A stretch of 46,504 nucleotides of DNA from positions 11,610 to 58,113 of the forward strand of contig RXJP01000058.1 of NCBI GenBank assembly GCA_003963315.1. Direction: 5' to 3'. Position numbers and translations under genes: made by a program. Positions within the stretch are counted from its first letter, which is position 1. Every line of letters begins with the position of its first letter. Under the pieces are notes generated by a model, which saw nothing but the letters and a program-made list of their open reading frames with translations, was not told the origin of the DNA and did not search any database. The stretch comes from Rhodocyclaceae bacterium. GTDB taxonomy: Bacteria > Pseudomonadota > Gammaproteobacteria > Burkholderiales > Rhodocyclaceae. Positions 15,831 to 23,961 of the stretch are shown here, one piece after another.

Positions 15831-17105
15831 ATGAATCCCAAAGAGTCCCGGCGCCCATTTCTTGGGGTGTCCAGTTGGCTGTTGTCCAGCAACACCAAGC
15901 ATCAAGCAAATCAAGTCCCTTCCCTCACCACTGAACGCCGTCCGTCGCTCTTGCGTCGCATCGGCTTGTTAGCCGCAGGACTGTTCCTGCCCGTGCTTCC
16001 CGCACTGGCAGATTACAAGTTCAATTTCCCGGAACCAGCGACGCCCTTGGCCCGGGATACCCTGCACATGCACAACGAATTCATGCTGATCATCACGGTG
16101 CTGTTCGTCGTGGTGTTCGCGATCATGATCTATTCCATGATCAAGCATCGCAAGAGCGTTGGCGCCCAACCGGCGAAGTTCAGCGGCCCCACCGGCAAGC
16201 TGCAATGGTTCTGGGTGCTGGTGCCCTTCGCCATCCTGCTCTTCATTGACTTCATTCTCATGGGCATTCCCGCCTTCCACGCCGTGATAGACATGGAAGA
16301 CACCCAGACCAAGGCCGACATGGTGCTCAAGGTCACGGGCATGCAGTGGAAATGGCAGTACGAATATCCCGATTCCGGCATCAAGTACATCTCCACCCTG
16401 ACCACGCCCCGCGACCAAATCGAGAACAAGGCGGACAAGGGTGAAAACTATCTGCTGGAAGTGGATAACCCCGTGGTGCTGCCGGTGGGCAAGAAGGTGC
16501 GGGTGGTCATTACCTCCACTGACGTGATCCACACTTGGTGGGTCCCCCAGTTCGGTGTCAAGCGCGACGCGGTGCCCGGTTTCCTGCGGGAGACCTGGGT
16601 CAAGATCGACAAGCCCGGCATCTATCGCGGCCAGTGCGCCGAGCTGTGCGGCAAGGACCACGGCTTCATGCCGGTAGTGGTGCAGGCGCTGGCCGAACCC
16701 GAATACGCTGCCTGGGTGGAAAAGAAAAAAGCCGAGCAAGCGGCGGCAGCCACCAGCTCCGATCGCGCCTGGACCAAGGACGAGTTGATGGCCCAGGGCG
16801 CCAAGGTCTATAACACCGTATGCGCCGCCTGCCACCAGCCCAACGGCCAAGGCCTGCCGCCCGCCTTCCCGGCCCTGGCCGGCAGCAAGGTGGTCAACAC
16901 GCCCCTGCTTTCCGCCGATGGCAAGCTGCTACCCGACACCCATGTGTTCCGCGTCATGAACGGCAAGCCCGGCACCGCCATGCAAGCCTTCAAGAACACC
17001 CTGTCCGATGTGGACCTGGCCGCGGTCATCACCTTCGAGCGCAATAGCTTCGGCAATACGCAAGGTGACATGATCCAGCCCGCCCAGATCAAGGCCCTTC
17101 GCTAG
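15831..17105 (+). CDS. coxB: Cytochrome c oxidase subunit II with fused cytochrome c domain
   Basis: This 424-residue subunit accepts electrons from cytochrome c at its CuA centre. The start was set at ATG 15831 with CGGAGGATT upstream; the frame extends 37 codons further up without family similarity. A Lys/Arg-rich lead and signal peptide (RRIGLLAAGLFLPVLPALA) precede the two membrane helices. The CuA ligands are visible as the early His of IHTWWVPQFG and QCAELCGKDHGFM (C269, E271, C273, H277, M280). A C-terminal cytochrome c domain carries the heme motif CAACH at 331-335, followed by QPNGQGLPPAFPALAGS, which makes this a caa3-type subunit. It heads the oxidase operon; coxA starts 9 bases after its stop codon. 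Confidence 0.95.
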   Translation: MNPKESRRPFLGVSSWLLSSNTKHQANQVPSLTTERRPSLLRRIGLLAAGLFLPVLPALADYKFNFPEPATPLARDTLHMHNEFMLIITVLFVVVFAIMIYSMIKHRKSVGAQPAKFSGPTGKLQWFWVLVPFAILLFIDFILMGIPAFHAVIDMEDTQTKADMVLKVTGMQWKWQYEYPDSGIKYISTLTTPRDQIENKADKGENYLLEVDNPVVLPVGKKVRVVITSTDVIHTWWVPQFGVKRDAVPGFLRETWVKIDKPGIYRGQCAELCGKDHGFMPVVVQALAEPEYAAWVEKKKAEQAAAATSSDRAWTKDELMAQGAKVYNTVCAACHQPNGQGLPPAFPALAGSKVVNTPLLSADGKLLPDTHVFRVMNGKPGTAMQAFKNTLSDVDLAAVITFERNSFGNTQGDMIQPAQIKALR

Positions 17106-17114
17106 GAGACAGAC

Positions 17115-18713
17115 ATGAATACCGCAACAATCGCCCACGACGGCCACGGTCACGGTGACCATCACCCCAGCGGCATCATGCGCTGGCTGACCACCACCAA
17201 CCACAAAGACATCGGCACGATGTACATGACCTTCTCGCTGCTGATGTTCTTCCTCGGCGGCCTGATGATCCTGCTGGTTCGGGCCGAACTGTTCCAGCCC
17301 GGCCTGCAGTTCCTCAAGCCGGAGTTCTTCAACCAATTGATCGGCAACCACGCCCTGATCATGATCTTCGGCGCGCTGATGCCCGCCGCCACGGGCTTTG
17401 CCAACTGGCAGATCCCACTCATGATCGGCGCGCCGGACATGGCCCTGCCCCGGCTTAACAACTGGGGCTTCTGGCTGCTGCCACCCGCCGCTACGCTGCT
17501 GACGCTGCCCTTCATCCTGGAGTTCTTCGGCGTCGGCGACGGCGCCCTGGCCACTGGATGGACCTTCTACGCACCGCTCTCCATCCAGGGCGGCATCGGC
17601 GTGGACTTCGCCATCTTCGCGGTGCATATCCTGGGCATCAGCTCCATCATGGGCTCCATCAACATCATCGTCACCATCTTCAACATGCGGGCCCCCGGCA
17701 TGACCATGATGAAGCTGCCCCTGTTCGTCTGGGGCTGGTTGATCACCGCCTTCCTGCTGGTGATCACCCTGCCCGTGCTGGCCGGTGCCGTGACCATGCT
17801 GCTGATGGACCGCCACTTCGACACCCACTTCTTCATCGCCGCCGGCGGCGGGGATCCGATCCTGTTCCAGCATCTGTTCTGGTTCTTCGGCCACCCCGAG
17901 GTGTACATCCTGCTGTTGCCCGTGTGGGGCCTCATCCCCCACGTGCTGTCCACCTTCACCCGCAAGCCCACCTACGGCTACAAGGCCCAGGTGTACTCCT
18001 TCATCGCCATCGGTGTGCTGTCCCTGGTGGTCTGGGCGCACCACTTCTTCACCGCGGGCATGCCCGTTCCGGCCCTGCTGTATTTCATGTACAGCACCAT
18101 GTCCATCTCCTTGCCTCTGGCGGTGCTGTTCTTCTGCTGGGTGGCCACTATGTGGCGCGGCGCCATGACCTTTGAGACTCCGATGCTGTTCGCCTTGGGT
18201 TTCATCGTCCTGTTCGGCATCGCCGGCCTCACAGGCCTGGTGCTGGCGGACGTGGCGGCGGATGCCCAGTACCACCACAGCTACTTCGTCGTCGCCCACT
18301 TCCACTACGCCCTCTTCACCGGCGGCATCATGGGCGTGATGACCGGCGTGTACTACTGGCTGCCGAAATGGACCGGCCACATGTACAGCGAGAAGCTGGG
18401 CAAGCTGCACTTCTGGCTCACTGTGATCAGCTTCAATCTCACCTTCATGCCCCAGTTCTTCCTCGGGCTGGCCGGTATGCCGCGCCGGATTCCCGACTAC
18501 GCGCTCCAGTTTGCCGAGTTCAACGCCATCTCCACCGTGGGCGCCTTCATCCTCGGCTTCTCCCAGTTGATCTTCGCCTGGAACATCTGGAAGTGCATCA
18601 AGGGCGGTGAGAAGGCCCACGCCAAAGTATGGGAAGGCGCGGAAGGCCTGGAATGGGAACTGCCGTCGCCTCCGCCCCACCACAGCTGGGAAGTCCAGCC
18701 CAAGGTCGCCTGA
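17115..18713 (+). CDS. coxA: Cytochrome c oxidase subunit I
   Basis: This 532-residue catalytic subunit carries heme a and the heme a3-CuB site and pumps protons. The N-terminus GIMRWLTTTNHKDIGTMY is typical of aa3 subunit I. The first heme a ligand is in NHALIMIFG. CuB ligands are in WFFGHPEVYILLLP, with His cross-linked to Tyr, and in WAHHFFTAGM. The heme ligands His-His lie in SYFVVAHFHYALF. The D-channel entrance is visible as NWQIPLMIGAPDMALPRLNN. Twelve membrane helices fit the length. AGGAGACAGAC precedes the ATG. The C-terminus is short and polar. The small assembly gene begins seven bases after the stop. Confidence 0.97.
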   Translation: MNTATIAHDGHGHGDHHPSGIMRWLTTTNHKDIGTMYMTFSLLMFFLGGLMILLVRAELFQPGLQFLKPEFFNQLIGNHALIMIFGALMPAATGFANWQIPLMIGAPDMALPRLNNWGFWLLPPAATLLTLPFILEFFGVGDGALATGWTFYAPLSIQGGIGVDFAIFAVHILGISSIMGSINIIVTIFNMRAPGMTMMKLPLFVWGWLITAFLLVITLPVLAGAVTMLLMDRHFDTHFFIAAGGGDPILFQHLFWFFGHPEVYILLLPVWGLIPHVLSTFTRKPTYGYKAQVYSFIAIGVLSLVVWAHHFFTAGMPVPALLYFMYSTMSISLPLAVLFFCWVATMWRGAMTFETPMLFALGFIVLFGIAGLTGLVLADVAADAQYHHSYFVVAHFHYALFTGGIMGVMTGVYYWLPKWTGHMYSEKLGKLHFWLTVISFNLTFMPQFFLGLAGMPRRIPDYALQFAEFNAISTVGAFILGFSQLIFAWNIWKCIKGGEKAHAKVWEGAEGLEWELPSPPPHHSWEVQPKVA

Positions 18714-18720
18714 GATCGCC

Positions 18721-18849
18721 ATGACCGCACTGCAGCCCTTTACCGAGGAAGAGCTGGCCCGGCGCCGCCGCAAGGCGGTGCGGGTGGCTTGGATCATCGG
18801 CGGAGCCGTGGTGCTGATCTACGGTCTCGGCTTCCTGATCCAGCGCTGA
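18721..18849 (+). CDS. Small cytochrome oxidase assembly protein (42 residues)
   Basis: This very short gene encodes a 42-residue single-pass membrane peptide. An acidic then strongly basic head (EEELARRRRKAVR) is followed by one helix of about 20 residues (VAWIIGGAVVLIYGLGFLI). Peptides of this size and layout lie between coxA and ctaG in many betaproteobacterial oxidase operons and are annotated as oxidase small assembly proteins. A direct function has not been assigned from this sequence. The positive-inside rule puts its N-terminus in the cytoplasm. Spacing (seven bases after coxA and four before ctaG) supports coexpression. Confidence 0.75.
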   Translation: MTALQPFTEEELARRRRKAVRVAWIIGGAVVLIYGLGFLIQR

Positions 18850-18853
18850 CGCC

Positions 18854-19435
18854 ATGAGCGACGCTCCCCAACCTACGCCCCAGCAACCCCAGCGCGGCCA
18901 TCGCCGCCTGGTGTTGCAGTTACTGGGTTTGACAGCGGGAAGCGCCGCCTTCGGTTTCGCTCTGGTGCCCCTTTACGACACCCTCTGCCGCCAATTCGGC
19001 ATCAACGGCAAAAGCTCCGTGAATGCCGGTGAGGAGAAGGATGCCACCCCGGGCAAAGTGGATCTGGACCGTTCCGTGACGGTGCAGTTCATGTCCACCC
19101 TGATGCCGGGCCTGCCCTGGGAAATCCGTCCCCTGGAAACCTCGGTGAGCGTCCATCCCGGGGAGCTTCGTACTACCCGCTTCCTGGTGCGCAATGCGTC
19201 CGGCGAGGCCGTCACCGGCCAGGCCGTACCCAGCATTTCCCCTGGACAGGCGGCTGCCCACCTGAAAAAAATCGAGTGCTTTTGCTTTCGCCAACAGGCC
19301 CTGGGGCCCGGCGAATCGAAGGAACTACCGTTAACCTTTTTTATTGATTCCGACATCGACCCCAACATCCGGGAACTGACGCTGGCGTATGCCTTCTTCC
19401 CGGCACCTGCCAACCCCAAGGGAGGACCACAATGA
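18854..19435 (+). CDS. ctaG: Cytochrome c oxidase assembly protein CtaG/Cox11
   Basis: This 193-residue copper chaperone delivers copper to the CuB site of subunit I. It has one N-terminal membrane helix (about residues 16-38, LVLQLLGLTAGSAAFGFALV) ending in the family motif PLYDTLCRQFGING. The periplasmic beta-sandwich carries the copper-binding motif ECFCFRQQ, with the paired cysteines two apart (CFC), followed by the conserved ELPLTFFIDSDID. The Cys in the membrane-proximal LCRQFG is the third conserved cysteine. Its stop overlaps the coxC start (ATGA). The DUF2970 gene often found between ctaG and coxC in related operons is absent. Confidence 0.95.
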   Translation: MSDAPQPTPQQPQRGHRRLVLQLLGLTAGSAAFGFALVPLYDTLCRQFGINGKSSVNAGEEKDATPGKVDLDRSVTVQFMSTLMPGLPWEIRPLETSVSVHPGELRTTRFLVRNASGEAVTGQAVPSISPGQAAAHLKKIECFCFRQQALGPGESKELPLTFFIDSDIDPNIRELTLAYAFFPAPANPKGGPQ

Positions 19436-20316
19436 GTTCCACTCACGCCTCGACCAACGAAGGCCAACACTATTTCGTTCCCCAACCCAGCATCTGGCCG
19501 CCGGTGCTTTCCGCCGGCATGCTGACCCTGGCCCTGGGCTTCATCCTCAAGATCAACCATTTCGGCGTCGGCCCGCTGTTCATGCTGAGCGGCGCGGCCA
19601 TCATCATCTTCGTGCTGTTCAAATGGTTCGGCGCAGTGATCTATGAAAACCAGACCGGCGCCTATTCCGATTGGGAAGACCGCTCTTTCCGTCACGGCAT
19701 GGTCTGGTTCATCGGCTCTGAAGTGATGTTCTTCGCCGCCTTCTTCGGCGCCCTGTTCTACACCCGCAACATCTCGGTGCCCATCCTCGGCAGCCTGGAA
19801 GCCGCCCATGCCGGCATCACCCTGTGGCCGGGTTTTGCCGAGGGCGCCTGGAACGTGGTTGGCGTCGGCCCCAAGGGCACCGCCTTCACTCCCGTCAGCG
19901 CCTGGGGTATTCCCACCATCAACACCGCCCTGCTGCTGTCTTCCGGCGCCACCTTGACCTGGGCTCACTGGGGTCTGCTCAAGGACAACCGCTTCCAACT
20001 GAAGTTCGGCCTCTTTCTCACCGTGTTGTTGGGCGCCATCTTCCTCGGCTTGCAAGCCTTTGAATACCACCACGCCTACACCGAACTGGGGCTGACCCTG
20101 GGTTCCGGCGTTTATGGCGCCACCTTCTTCATGCTTACCGGTTTCCACGGTTTCCACGTCACCCTGGGCGCCATCATGCTCACCGTGGTGCTGCTGCGTT
20201 CCATGTCCGGCCACTTCGACGCCAAGCGCCACTTCGCCTTCGAGGCGGTGGCCTGGTACTGGCACTTCGTCGATGTGGTCTGGCTGCTGCTGTTCGTGCT
20301 CGTGTATTGGTTATGA
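19432..20316 (+). CDS. coxC: Cytochrome c oxidase subunit III
   Basis: This 294-residue subunit has seven predicted membrane helices and stabilises subunit I. Family segments include HYFVPQPSIWPPVLSAG at the N-terminus, GMVWFIGSEVMFFAAFFGAL with the conserved Glu in the helix (about residue 90), LLLSSGATLTWAHW, and the C-terminal HFVDVVWLLLFVLVYWL. A loop of about 35 residues between helices 3 and 4 (LWPGFAEGAWNVVGVGPKG) is longer than in mitochondrial forms but usual for betaproteobacteria. It starts within the ctaG stop. After its stop, a gene on the opposite strand begins to converge on it. Confidence 0.95.
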   Translation: MSSTHASTNEGQHYFVPQPSIWPPVLSAGMLTLALGFILKINHFGVGPLFMLSGAAIIIFVLFKWFGAVIYENQTGAYSDWEDRSFRHGMVWFIGSEVMFFAAFFGALFYTRNISVPILGSLEAAHAGITLWPGFAEGAWNVVGVGPKGTAFTPVSAWGIPTINTALLLSSGATLTWAHWGLLKDNRFQLKFGLFLTVLLGAIFLGLQAFEYHHAYTELGLTLGSGVYGATFFMLTGFHGFHVTLGAIMLTVVLLRSMSGHFDAKRHFAFEAVAWYWHFVDVVWLLLFVLVYWL

Positions 20317-20502
20317 CACCAAGCCGAAGTGCAGACTGAGCAAAAGGCCGACAAAGAGCAGGATGGACAGGGAGATGCGCACAGTGAGGGCTTTCACCAC
20401 CCGGGAGCCCTCCCCCTTGTCCTTATAGAGAAACACCAGGCTTGAAAACAGACTGCCGATCACGGCGAACAGCATGAGCACCACCAACACTTTGAATACC
20501 AT
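20311..20502 (-). CDS. DUF2909 twin transmembrane protein on the opposite strand
   Basis: This 63-residue protein is two membrane helices (VFKVLVVLMLFAVIGSLFSS and ISLSILLFVGLLLSL) joined by a short basic loop (YKDKGEGSRVVKALTVR). It matches the DUF2909/twin-transmembrane proteins that usually lie beside cox genes in betaproteobacteria and gammaproteobacteria, typically on the reverse strand. The start at 20502 has GGAG upstream; a longer frame to 20625 is discarded because the added residues are polar and overlap SURF1. Its 3' end overlaps the last six bases of coxC, and its first codon overlaps the proposed SURF1 start. A role in oxidase assembly is guessed from context only. Confidence 0.78.
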   Translation of the reverse strand: MVFKVLVVLMLFAVIGSLFSSLVFLYKDKGEGSRVVKALTVRISLSILLFVGLLLSLHFGLVS

Positions 20503-21277
20503 GAGCGAGCTCCGAAAAGGATTGGCCCGATTCTGCGCCGCTTCATGGATATTGTTCAAGGGGAAAAGATTTACCCCTACTTGGTGGGGGACTTTGTTGA
20601 TGCTGGCGGCGTCAGCCCTCTTCATTCACCTGGGGCAATGGCAACAGGGTAAGGCGGAACGCAAGCAAGCTGCCCAGGCCCGGCTGGAGCAACAGGCCCA
20701 CGCTGGCCCCATCTCCCTTCCCAACCGTTTGATCACCGACCAAGCGGACATCGAAGCCTTGAATTACGCACCGGTCACGATGCGCGGACGCTTTGAGACG
20801 GACCGCCAGTTTTTGGTGGATAACCGGGTCTATCAAGAAATGGCCGGCTATCACGTCATCACCCCCTTCCGCTTGGCCGGTTCGGAGGTGCGTGTGCTGG
20901 TCAACCGTGGTTGGCTACCTGCTTCCGCCCACCACCAGGAACTTCCTATCATCGCGACACCCGACGGAGACATTGAGTTATCGGGCATGGCCGTCATACC
21001 GGGGAACCGCTTCTTCACCCTGGGCAAGGAAGCCCCTTCCACCCAATGGCAAGGACTGTGGCAGAACCTGGATATGGAACGCTTCAAAAACTTGGCTCCC
21101 TATCCGCTACAGCCGGTGGTGATCCAACTTGATGCCACATCGCCCGCCGGCTTCCAGCGCGACTGGCCGCGTCCCGACGAGCGCTGGGAAAAGCACTGGT
21201 CCTACGCCTTGCAGTGGTACGGCTTTACCTTCTCCGCCTTCATGATCTGGTTCGTGCTCGCATGGCGCAGAAAATGA
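20501..21277 (+). CDS. SURF1 family cytochrome oxidase biogenesis protein
   Basis: This protein of about 258 residues has the SURF1 layout: an N-terminal membrane helix (TWWGTLLMLAASALFIHLGQWQ), a periplasmic domain and a C-terminal helix (FTFSAFMIWFVLAWRR). Conserved motifs are LGQWQ, YAPVTMRGRF, LVNRGWLP and the terminal EKHWSYALQWYGF. SURF1 helps insert heme A into subunit I. The start is uncertain. ATG 20474, ATG 20501 and TTG 20552 are all in frame and none has a strong ribosome binding site; the first family-like residues come after 20560. Transcription must read through from coxC or start inside the opposite-strand gene. It overlaps the next gene by four bases. Confidence 0.85.
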   Translation: MSELRKGLARFCAASWILFKGKRFTPTWWGTLLMLAASALFIHLGQWQQGKAERKQAAQARLEQQAHAGPISLPNRLITDQADIEALNYAPVTMRGRFETDRQFLVDNRVYQEMAGYHVITPFRLAGSEVRVLVNRGWLPASAHHQELPIIATPDGDIELSGMAVIPGNRFFTLGKEAPSTQWQGLWQNLDMERFKNLAPYPLQPVVIQLDATSPAGFQRDWPRPDERWEKHWSYALQWYGFTFSAFMIWFVLAWRRK

Positions 21278-21831
21278 ACAAGGGTTATCGTATGCTGTTC
21301 TTGGTGGTGGGCCTGATGCTGCTACCCGTGGTGCTGGCCACCGCCCTCTATTTCGGCGGCTGGCAGCCACCGATGGCCCGCCCCAATGGTGAACTGCTGG
21401 ATCCGCCCCATGCCTTGCCCTTTGCTTTCACCACCAGCAGCGGCGAAAAACTATCGGCCAAGGCCTTGCAGGGACAGTGGCACCTGGTGGTTGCCGGTGC
21501 TGGCGCTTGCGATGCGGCCTGCCTGCAATTGCTGGACGAATCCCGCCGCATCCACGTCGCCCTCTATAAGCAAATGTCCCGGGTATCCCGTCTCCTGCTC
21601 GGGGACGACATCGATATCCTGCGCAAGGACAGCCAACGCCTGACCCAGTTACAGCCGGATCTGATCATCGCCGGTATCCCGCGGGAAGGCTACAAGGAAT
21701 TCGACATGGCCAGTCCCGGCCACCGCATCTATCTGATGGACCCCGATGGCCGCTTGGTCATGCGCTACCCTGCCGATGCCCCGCCCAAGGGCATCTTGAA
21801 GGATATGGAAAGACTGCTGCGCTTCAGCTAG
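21274..21831 (+). CDS. Membrane-anchored thioredoxin-fold-like protein with CxxxC motif in the cox operon
   Basis: This 185-residue protein has one N-terminal membrane helix (LFLVVGLMLLPVVLATALYF) and a periplasmic domain. The domain resembles a degenerate SCO/thioredoxin fold: GQWHLVVAGAGACDAACLQLLDESRRI carries C-x3-C at the position where SCO proteins have their copper-binding CxxxC. A late HRIYLMDPDGRLVMRYP strand resembles the SCO segment that carries the copper-ligand His, but lies in a more hydrophilic context. Proteins like this sit between SURF1 and the heme A genes in many betaproteobacterial operons without a named function. The ATG overlaps the SURF1 stop (ATGA), so it is coupled. 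No separate SCO gene is found in the window; this protein could fill that role, though that is inference. Confidence 0.75.
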   Translation: MNKGYRMLFLVVGLMLLPVVLATALYFGGWQPPMARPNGELLDPPHALPFAFTTSSGEKLSAKALQGQWHLVVAGAGACDAACLQLLDESRRIHVALYKQMSRVSRLLLGDDIDILRKDSQRLTQLQPDLIIAGIPREGYKEFDMASPGHRIYLMDPDGRLVMRYPADAPPKGILKDMERLLRFS

Positions 21832-21849
21832 CGCGAGAGGAGACTCACC

Positions 21850-22749
21850 ATGAACCGCACCGCATTTGATTCCGCCGCCTCCGCCCCCTTGCTCCTCAAG
21901 CTGCGGGCCTTCCTCGACCAGTGCAAACTGAGGGTGAACAGCCTCATCGTGTTCACCGCCATGATAGGCATGCTGCTGGCCGTGCCGGGCTGGCCTTCCT
22001 TAAGCCGTTTCATCTTCGCCAGCCTCGGCATCGCCCTGGTGGCTGGCGCCGCTGCCGCCATCAACTGCCTGGTGGAACGCACCATCGACGCCCGCATGGC
22101 CCGCACCCGCGCCCGGCCACTGCCCCAAGGCATCATCTCGCCGATGGAGACGCTGACCCTGGCCTGCATTACCGGCGGCCTTGGGCTGTGGCTGCTGGGC
22201 GGCACGGTGAACACGTTGACCATGTGGCTGACCCTGGCCACCTTCCTCGGCTACGCCATTATCTACACCGTGGTGCTGAAACCGGCCACGCCCATGAATA
22301 TCGTCATCGGCGGCGCCTCCGGCGCCATGCCGCCCATCCTCGGCTGGGCCGCCATGACCGGCGAAGTCAGCGCCTCCGCCCTGGCCCTGTTCCTCATCAT
22401 CTTCCTGTGGACGCCCCCCCACTTCTGGGCCCTGGCTTGCTACCGGCGCGACGAATACGCCGCCGCCGGCCTGCCCATGCTGCCGGTCACCCACGGCGTG
22501 CCCCTCACCTGCTTCCACATCCTGCTGTACACCGTGATGCTGGCGGCGGTGAGCTACCTGCCCTACACCCTGGGCACCACCGGCCCGGTATACCTGGCCC
22601 TGGTCAGCCTGCTCAACCTGTATTACCTGGTGGTGTCCTGGAAGTTGTGGCGCAACTACTCCGACGATGCCGCCCGGGCGTCCTTCCGTTGGTCCATCTT
22701 CTACCTCACCGCCCTCTTCGCCGCCCTCTTCGCCGACAGACTGTTCTGA
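21850..22749 (+). CDS. ctaB: Protoheme IX farnesyltransferase (heme O synthase)
   Basis: This 299-residue UbiA-family prenyltransferase attaches a farnesyl group to the C2 vinyl of heme B, giving heme O. It has about nine membrane helices. The first Asp-rich-like active-site loop is NCLVERTIDARMARTRARPLP (about residues 72-92), with Asn, Asp and Arg in the expected N-x3-E-x2-ID pattern. The second is in the LWTPPHFWALACYRRDEY region. Both face the cytoplasm. AGGAGACTCACC precedes the ATG. The gene lies before ctaA, whereas many betaproteobacteria have ctaA first. The stop overlaps the ctaA start by one base (TGATG). Confidence 0.96.
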   Translation: MNRTAFDSAASAPLLLKLRAFLDQCKLRVNSLIVFTAMIGMLLAVPGWPSLSRFIFASLGIALVAGAAAAINCLVERTIDARMARTRARPLPQGIISPMETLTLACITGGLGLWLLGGTVNTLTMWLTLATFLGYAIIYTVVLKPATPMNIVIGGASGAMPPILGWAAMTGEVSASALALFLIIFLWTPPHFWALACYRRDEYAAAGLPMLPVTHGVPLTCFHILLYTVMLAAVSYLPYTLGTTGPVYLALVSLLNLYYLVVSWKLWRNYSDDAARASFRWSIFYLTALFAALFADRLF

Positions 22750-23735
22750 TGATCCGCCGCGACACCCTGCTGATCGGCATCGCCCTGCTGCTGGCCTTTT
22801 GCGTCGTGGCGCTAGGCGCCTACGTCCGCCTTTCCGATGCCGGCCTGGGTTGCCCGGATTGGCCCGGCTGCTACGGCCACCTCACCGTGCCCCAGAGCGA
22901 ACAGGCCCATGCGGCGGCGGCCCAGGCCTTTCCCGACAAACCGGTGGAGGCCCACAAGGCCTGGAAGGAAATGATCCACCGCTATGCCGCCGGCACCCTG
23001 GGCCTGCTTATCCTTGCCATCGGCGTCGCCGCCTGGCAGCGGCATAACCGCCAGCGCTACTCGCCCCTGGTGCCAACCCTGTTGATGGGCACTGTGGTGT
23101 TCCAGGCCCTGCTCGGCATGTGGACCGTCACCCTACTGCTCAAGCCCGCCATCGTCACCGCCCACCTACTCGGCGGCATGAGCACCCTGGCCCTGCTGCT
23201 GTGGTTGTTCTGCCGCCGCAACATGGCCGTCACCGGCAGCGGCCCCGCCTATCTCAGGCCCTGGGTCCTGCTGGCCCTGATCCTGGTGCTGACCCAGATC
23301 GCCCTGGGCGGCTGGGTCAGCAGCAACTACGCCGCCCTGATGTGCCCCGATTTCCCCACCTGCCGCGGCGGCGAATGGCTGCCCGATGCCGATTTTGTCC
23401 AGGCCTTCCAATTGCACCGGGAGTTGGGCCACAACCCCGACGGCAGTCTGCTCACCACCAGCGCCATGACCGCCATCCACCTCGCCCACCGGCTCGGCGC
23501 CATGCTGGTTTTCCTGGTGGTGGGCGGGCTCGCCCTGGCCCTGCGCCGCCACCCCGCGCTGAAAGGCGTGGGCGCCGCCATGGGACTTGCCCTGTTGCTG
23601 CAAATCGGCCTGGGCATCGGCAATGTGCTGGGCAGCCTGCCCTTGCCGGTAGCCGTGAGCCATAACGCCGGCGCGGCGCTGCTGCTATCCACCGTAGTGG
23701 CGGCATTGTCCCAGCTCCGCCGCAAAACGTTTTAG
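22749..23735 (+). CDS. ctaA: Heme A synthase (COX15/CtaA)
   Basis: This 328-residue membrane protein oxidises the C8 methyl of heme O to the formyl group of heme A. It has eight helices in two four-helix halves. Heme-ligand histidines are visible in KEMIHRYAAGTLG, VTAHLLGG, IHLAHRLGA and VSHNAGAAL. The periplasmic loops include LGCPDWPGCYG and LMCPDFPTCRGGEWLP, each with a cysteine pair as in the class with a redox-active disulphide. The start is ATG 22749, overlapping the ctaB stop. The 604-codon open frame covering it is only an N-terminal read-through of ctaB in another frame. It is the last gene of the oxidase operon. No intrinsic terminator is obvious after it. Confidence 0.95.
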   Translation: MIRRDTLLIGIALLLAFCVVALGAYVRLSDAGLGCPDWPGCYGHLTVPQSEQAHAAAAQAFPDKPVEAHKAWKEMIHRYAAGTLGLLILAIGVAAWQRHNRQRYSPLVPTLLMGTVVFQALLGMWTVTLLLKPAIVTAHLLGGMSTLALLLWLFCRRNMAVTGSGPAYLRPWVLLALILVLTQIALGGWVSSNYAALMCPDFPTCRGGEWLPDADFVQAFQLHRELGHNPDGSLLTTSAMTAIHLAHRLGAMLVFLVVGGLALALRRHPALKGVGAAMGLALLLQIGLGIGNVLGSLPLPVAVSHNAGAALLLSTVVAALSQLRRKTF

Positions 23736-23835
23736 CTGCACCACAAAACAACGGATGACGCCCTGGGAACACACGTTCGGGCCTTGTCTCGAGCGTTTGC
23801 ACATGTCATGCCCCCTGTTTTCAGTAATCTTATTT

Positions 23836-23868
23836 TGAGATCGCCAGTCTCACCCTGAGCGCGATCTC
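23836..23868. promoter_or_regulatory. Inverted repeats, candidate upstream activating sites
   Basis: TGAGA (23836-23840) and TCTCA (23848-23852) are inverted around seven bases. GAGATCG (23837-23843) and CGATCTC (23862-23868) are inverted around eighteen. They lie about 95-127 bases before the predicted sigma-54 start site, where a bacterial enhancer-binding protein would dock. The AT-rich run at 23903-23935 between them and the promoter could bend DNA (IHF type). Confidence 0.35.
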
Positions 23869-23936
23869 GCGCGCCTCACCTCCAGCTCCACATTTCAACC
23901 CCATGATTATTAATACTTAAATAATTTTTATCGAAC

Positions 23937-23952
23937 AGGAACGCTCCTTGCC
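23937..23952 (+). promoter_or_regulatory. Sigma-54 (-24/-12) promoter of the alcohol oxidation operon
   Basis: AGGAACGCTCCTTGCC fits the sigma-54 consensus, with GG at 23938-23939 and GC at 23950-23951 separated by exactly ten bases, and TTGC at -12. Transcription should start about 12 bases on, near 23963. The activator gene at 28825 encodes a sigma-54-dependent protein, which supports the assignment. Confidence 0.7.
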
Positions 23953-23961
23953 ATTGGGAAT

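Noticed and set aside
16929-18797. Open frame of 622 codons on the minus strand over coxA
   Set aside because: It is antisense to a clear subunit I gene and composed mainly of Gly, His, Gln, Glu and Asp; a shadow of codon bias.
21921-22748. N-terminal extension giving heme A synthase 604 codons
   Set aside because: The added part is ctaB read in another frame. The real start is the ATG overlapping the ctaB stop.
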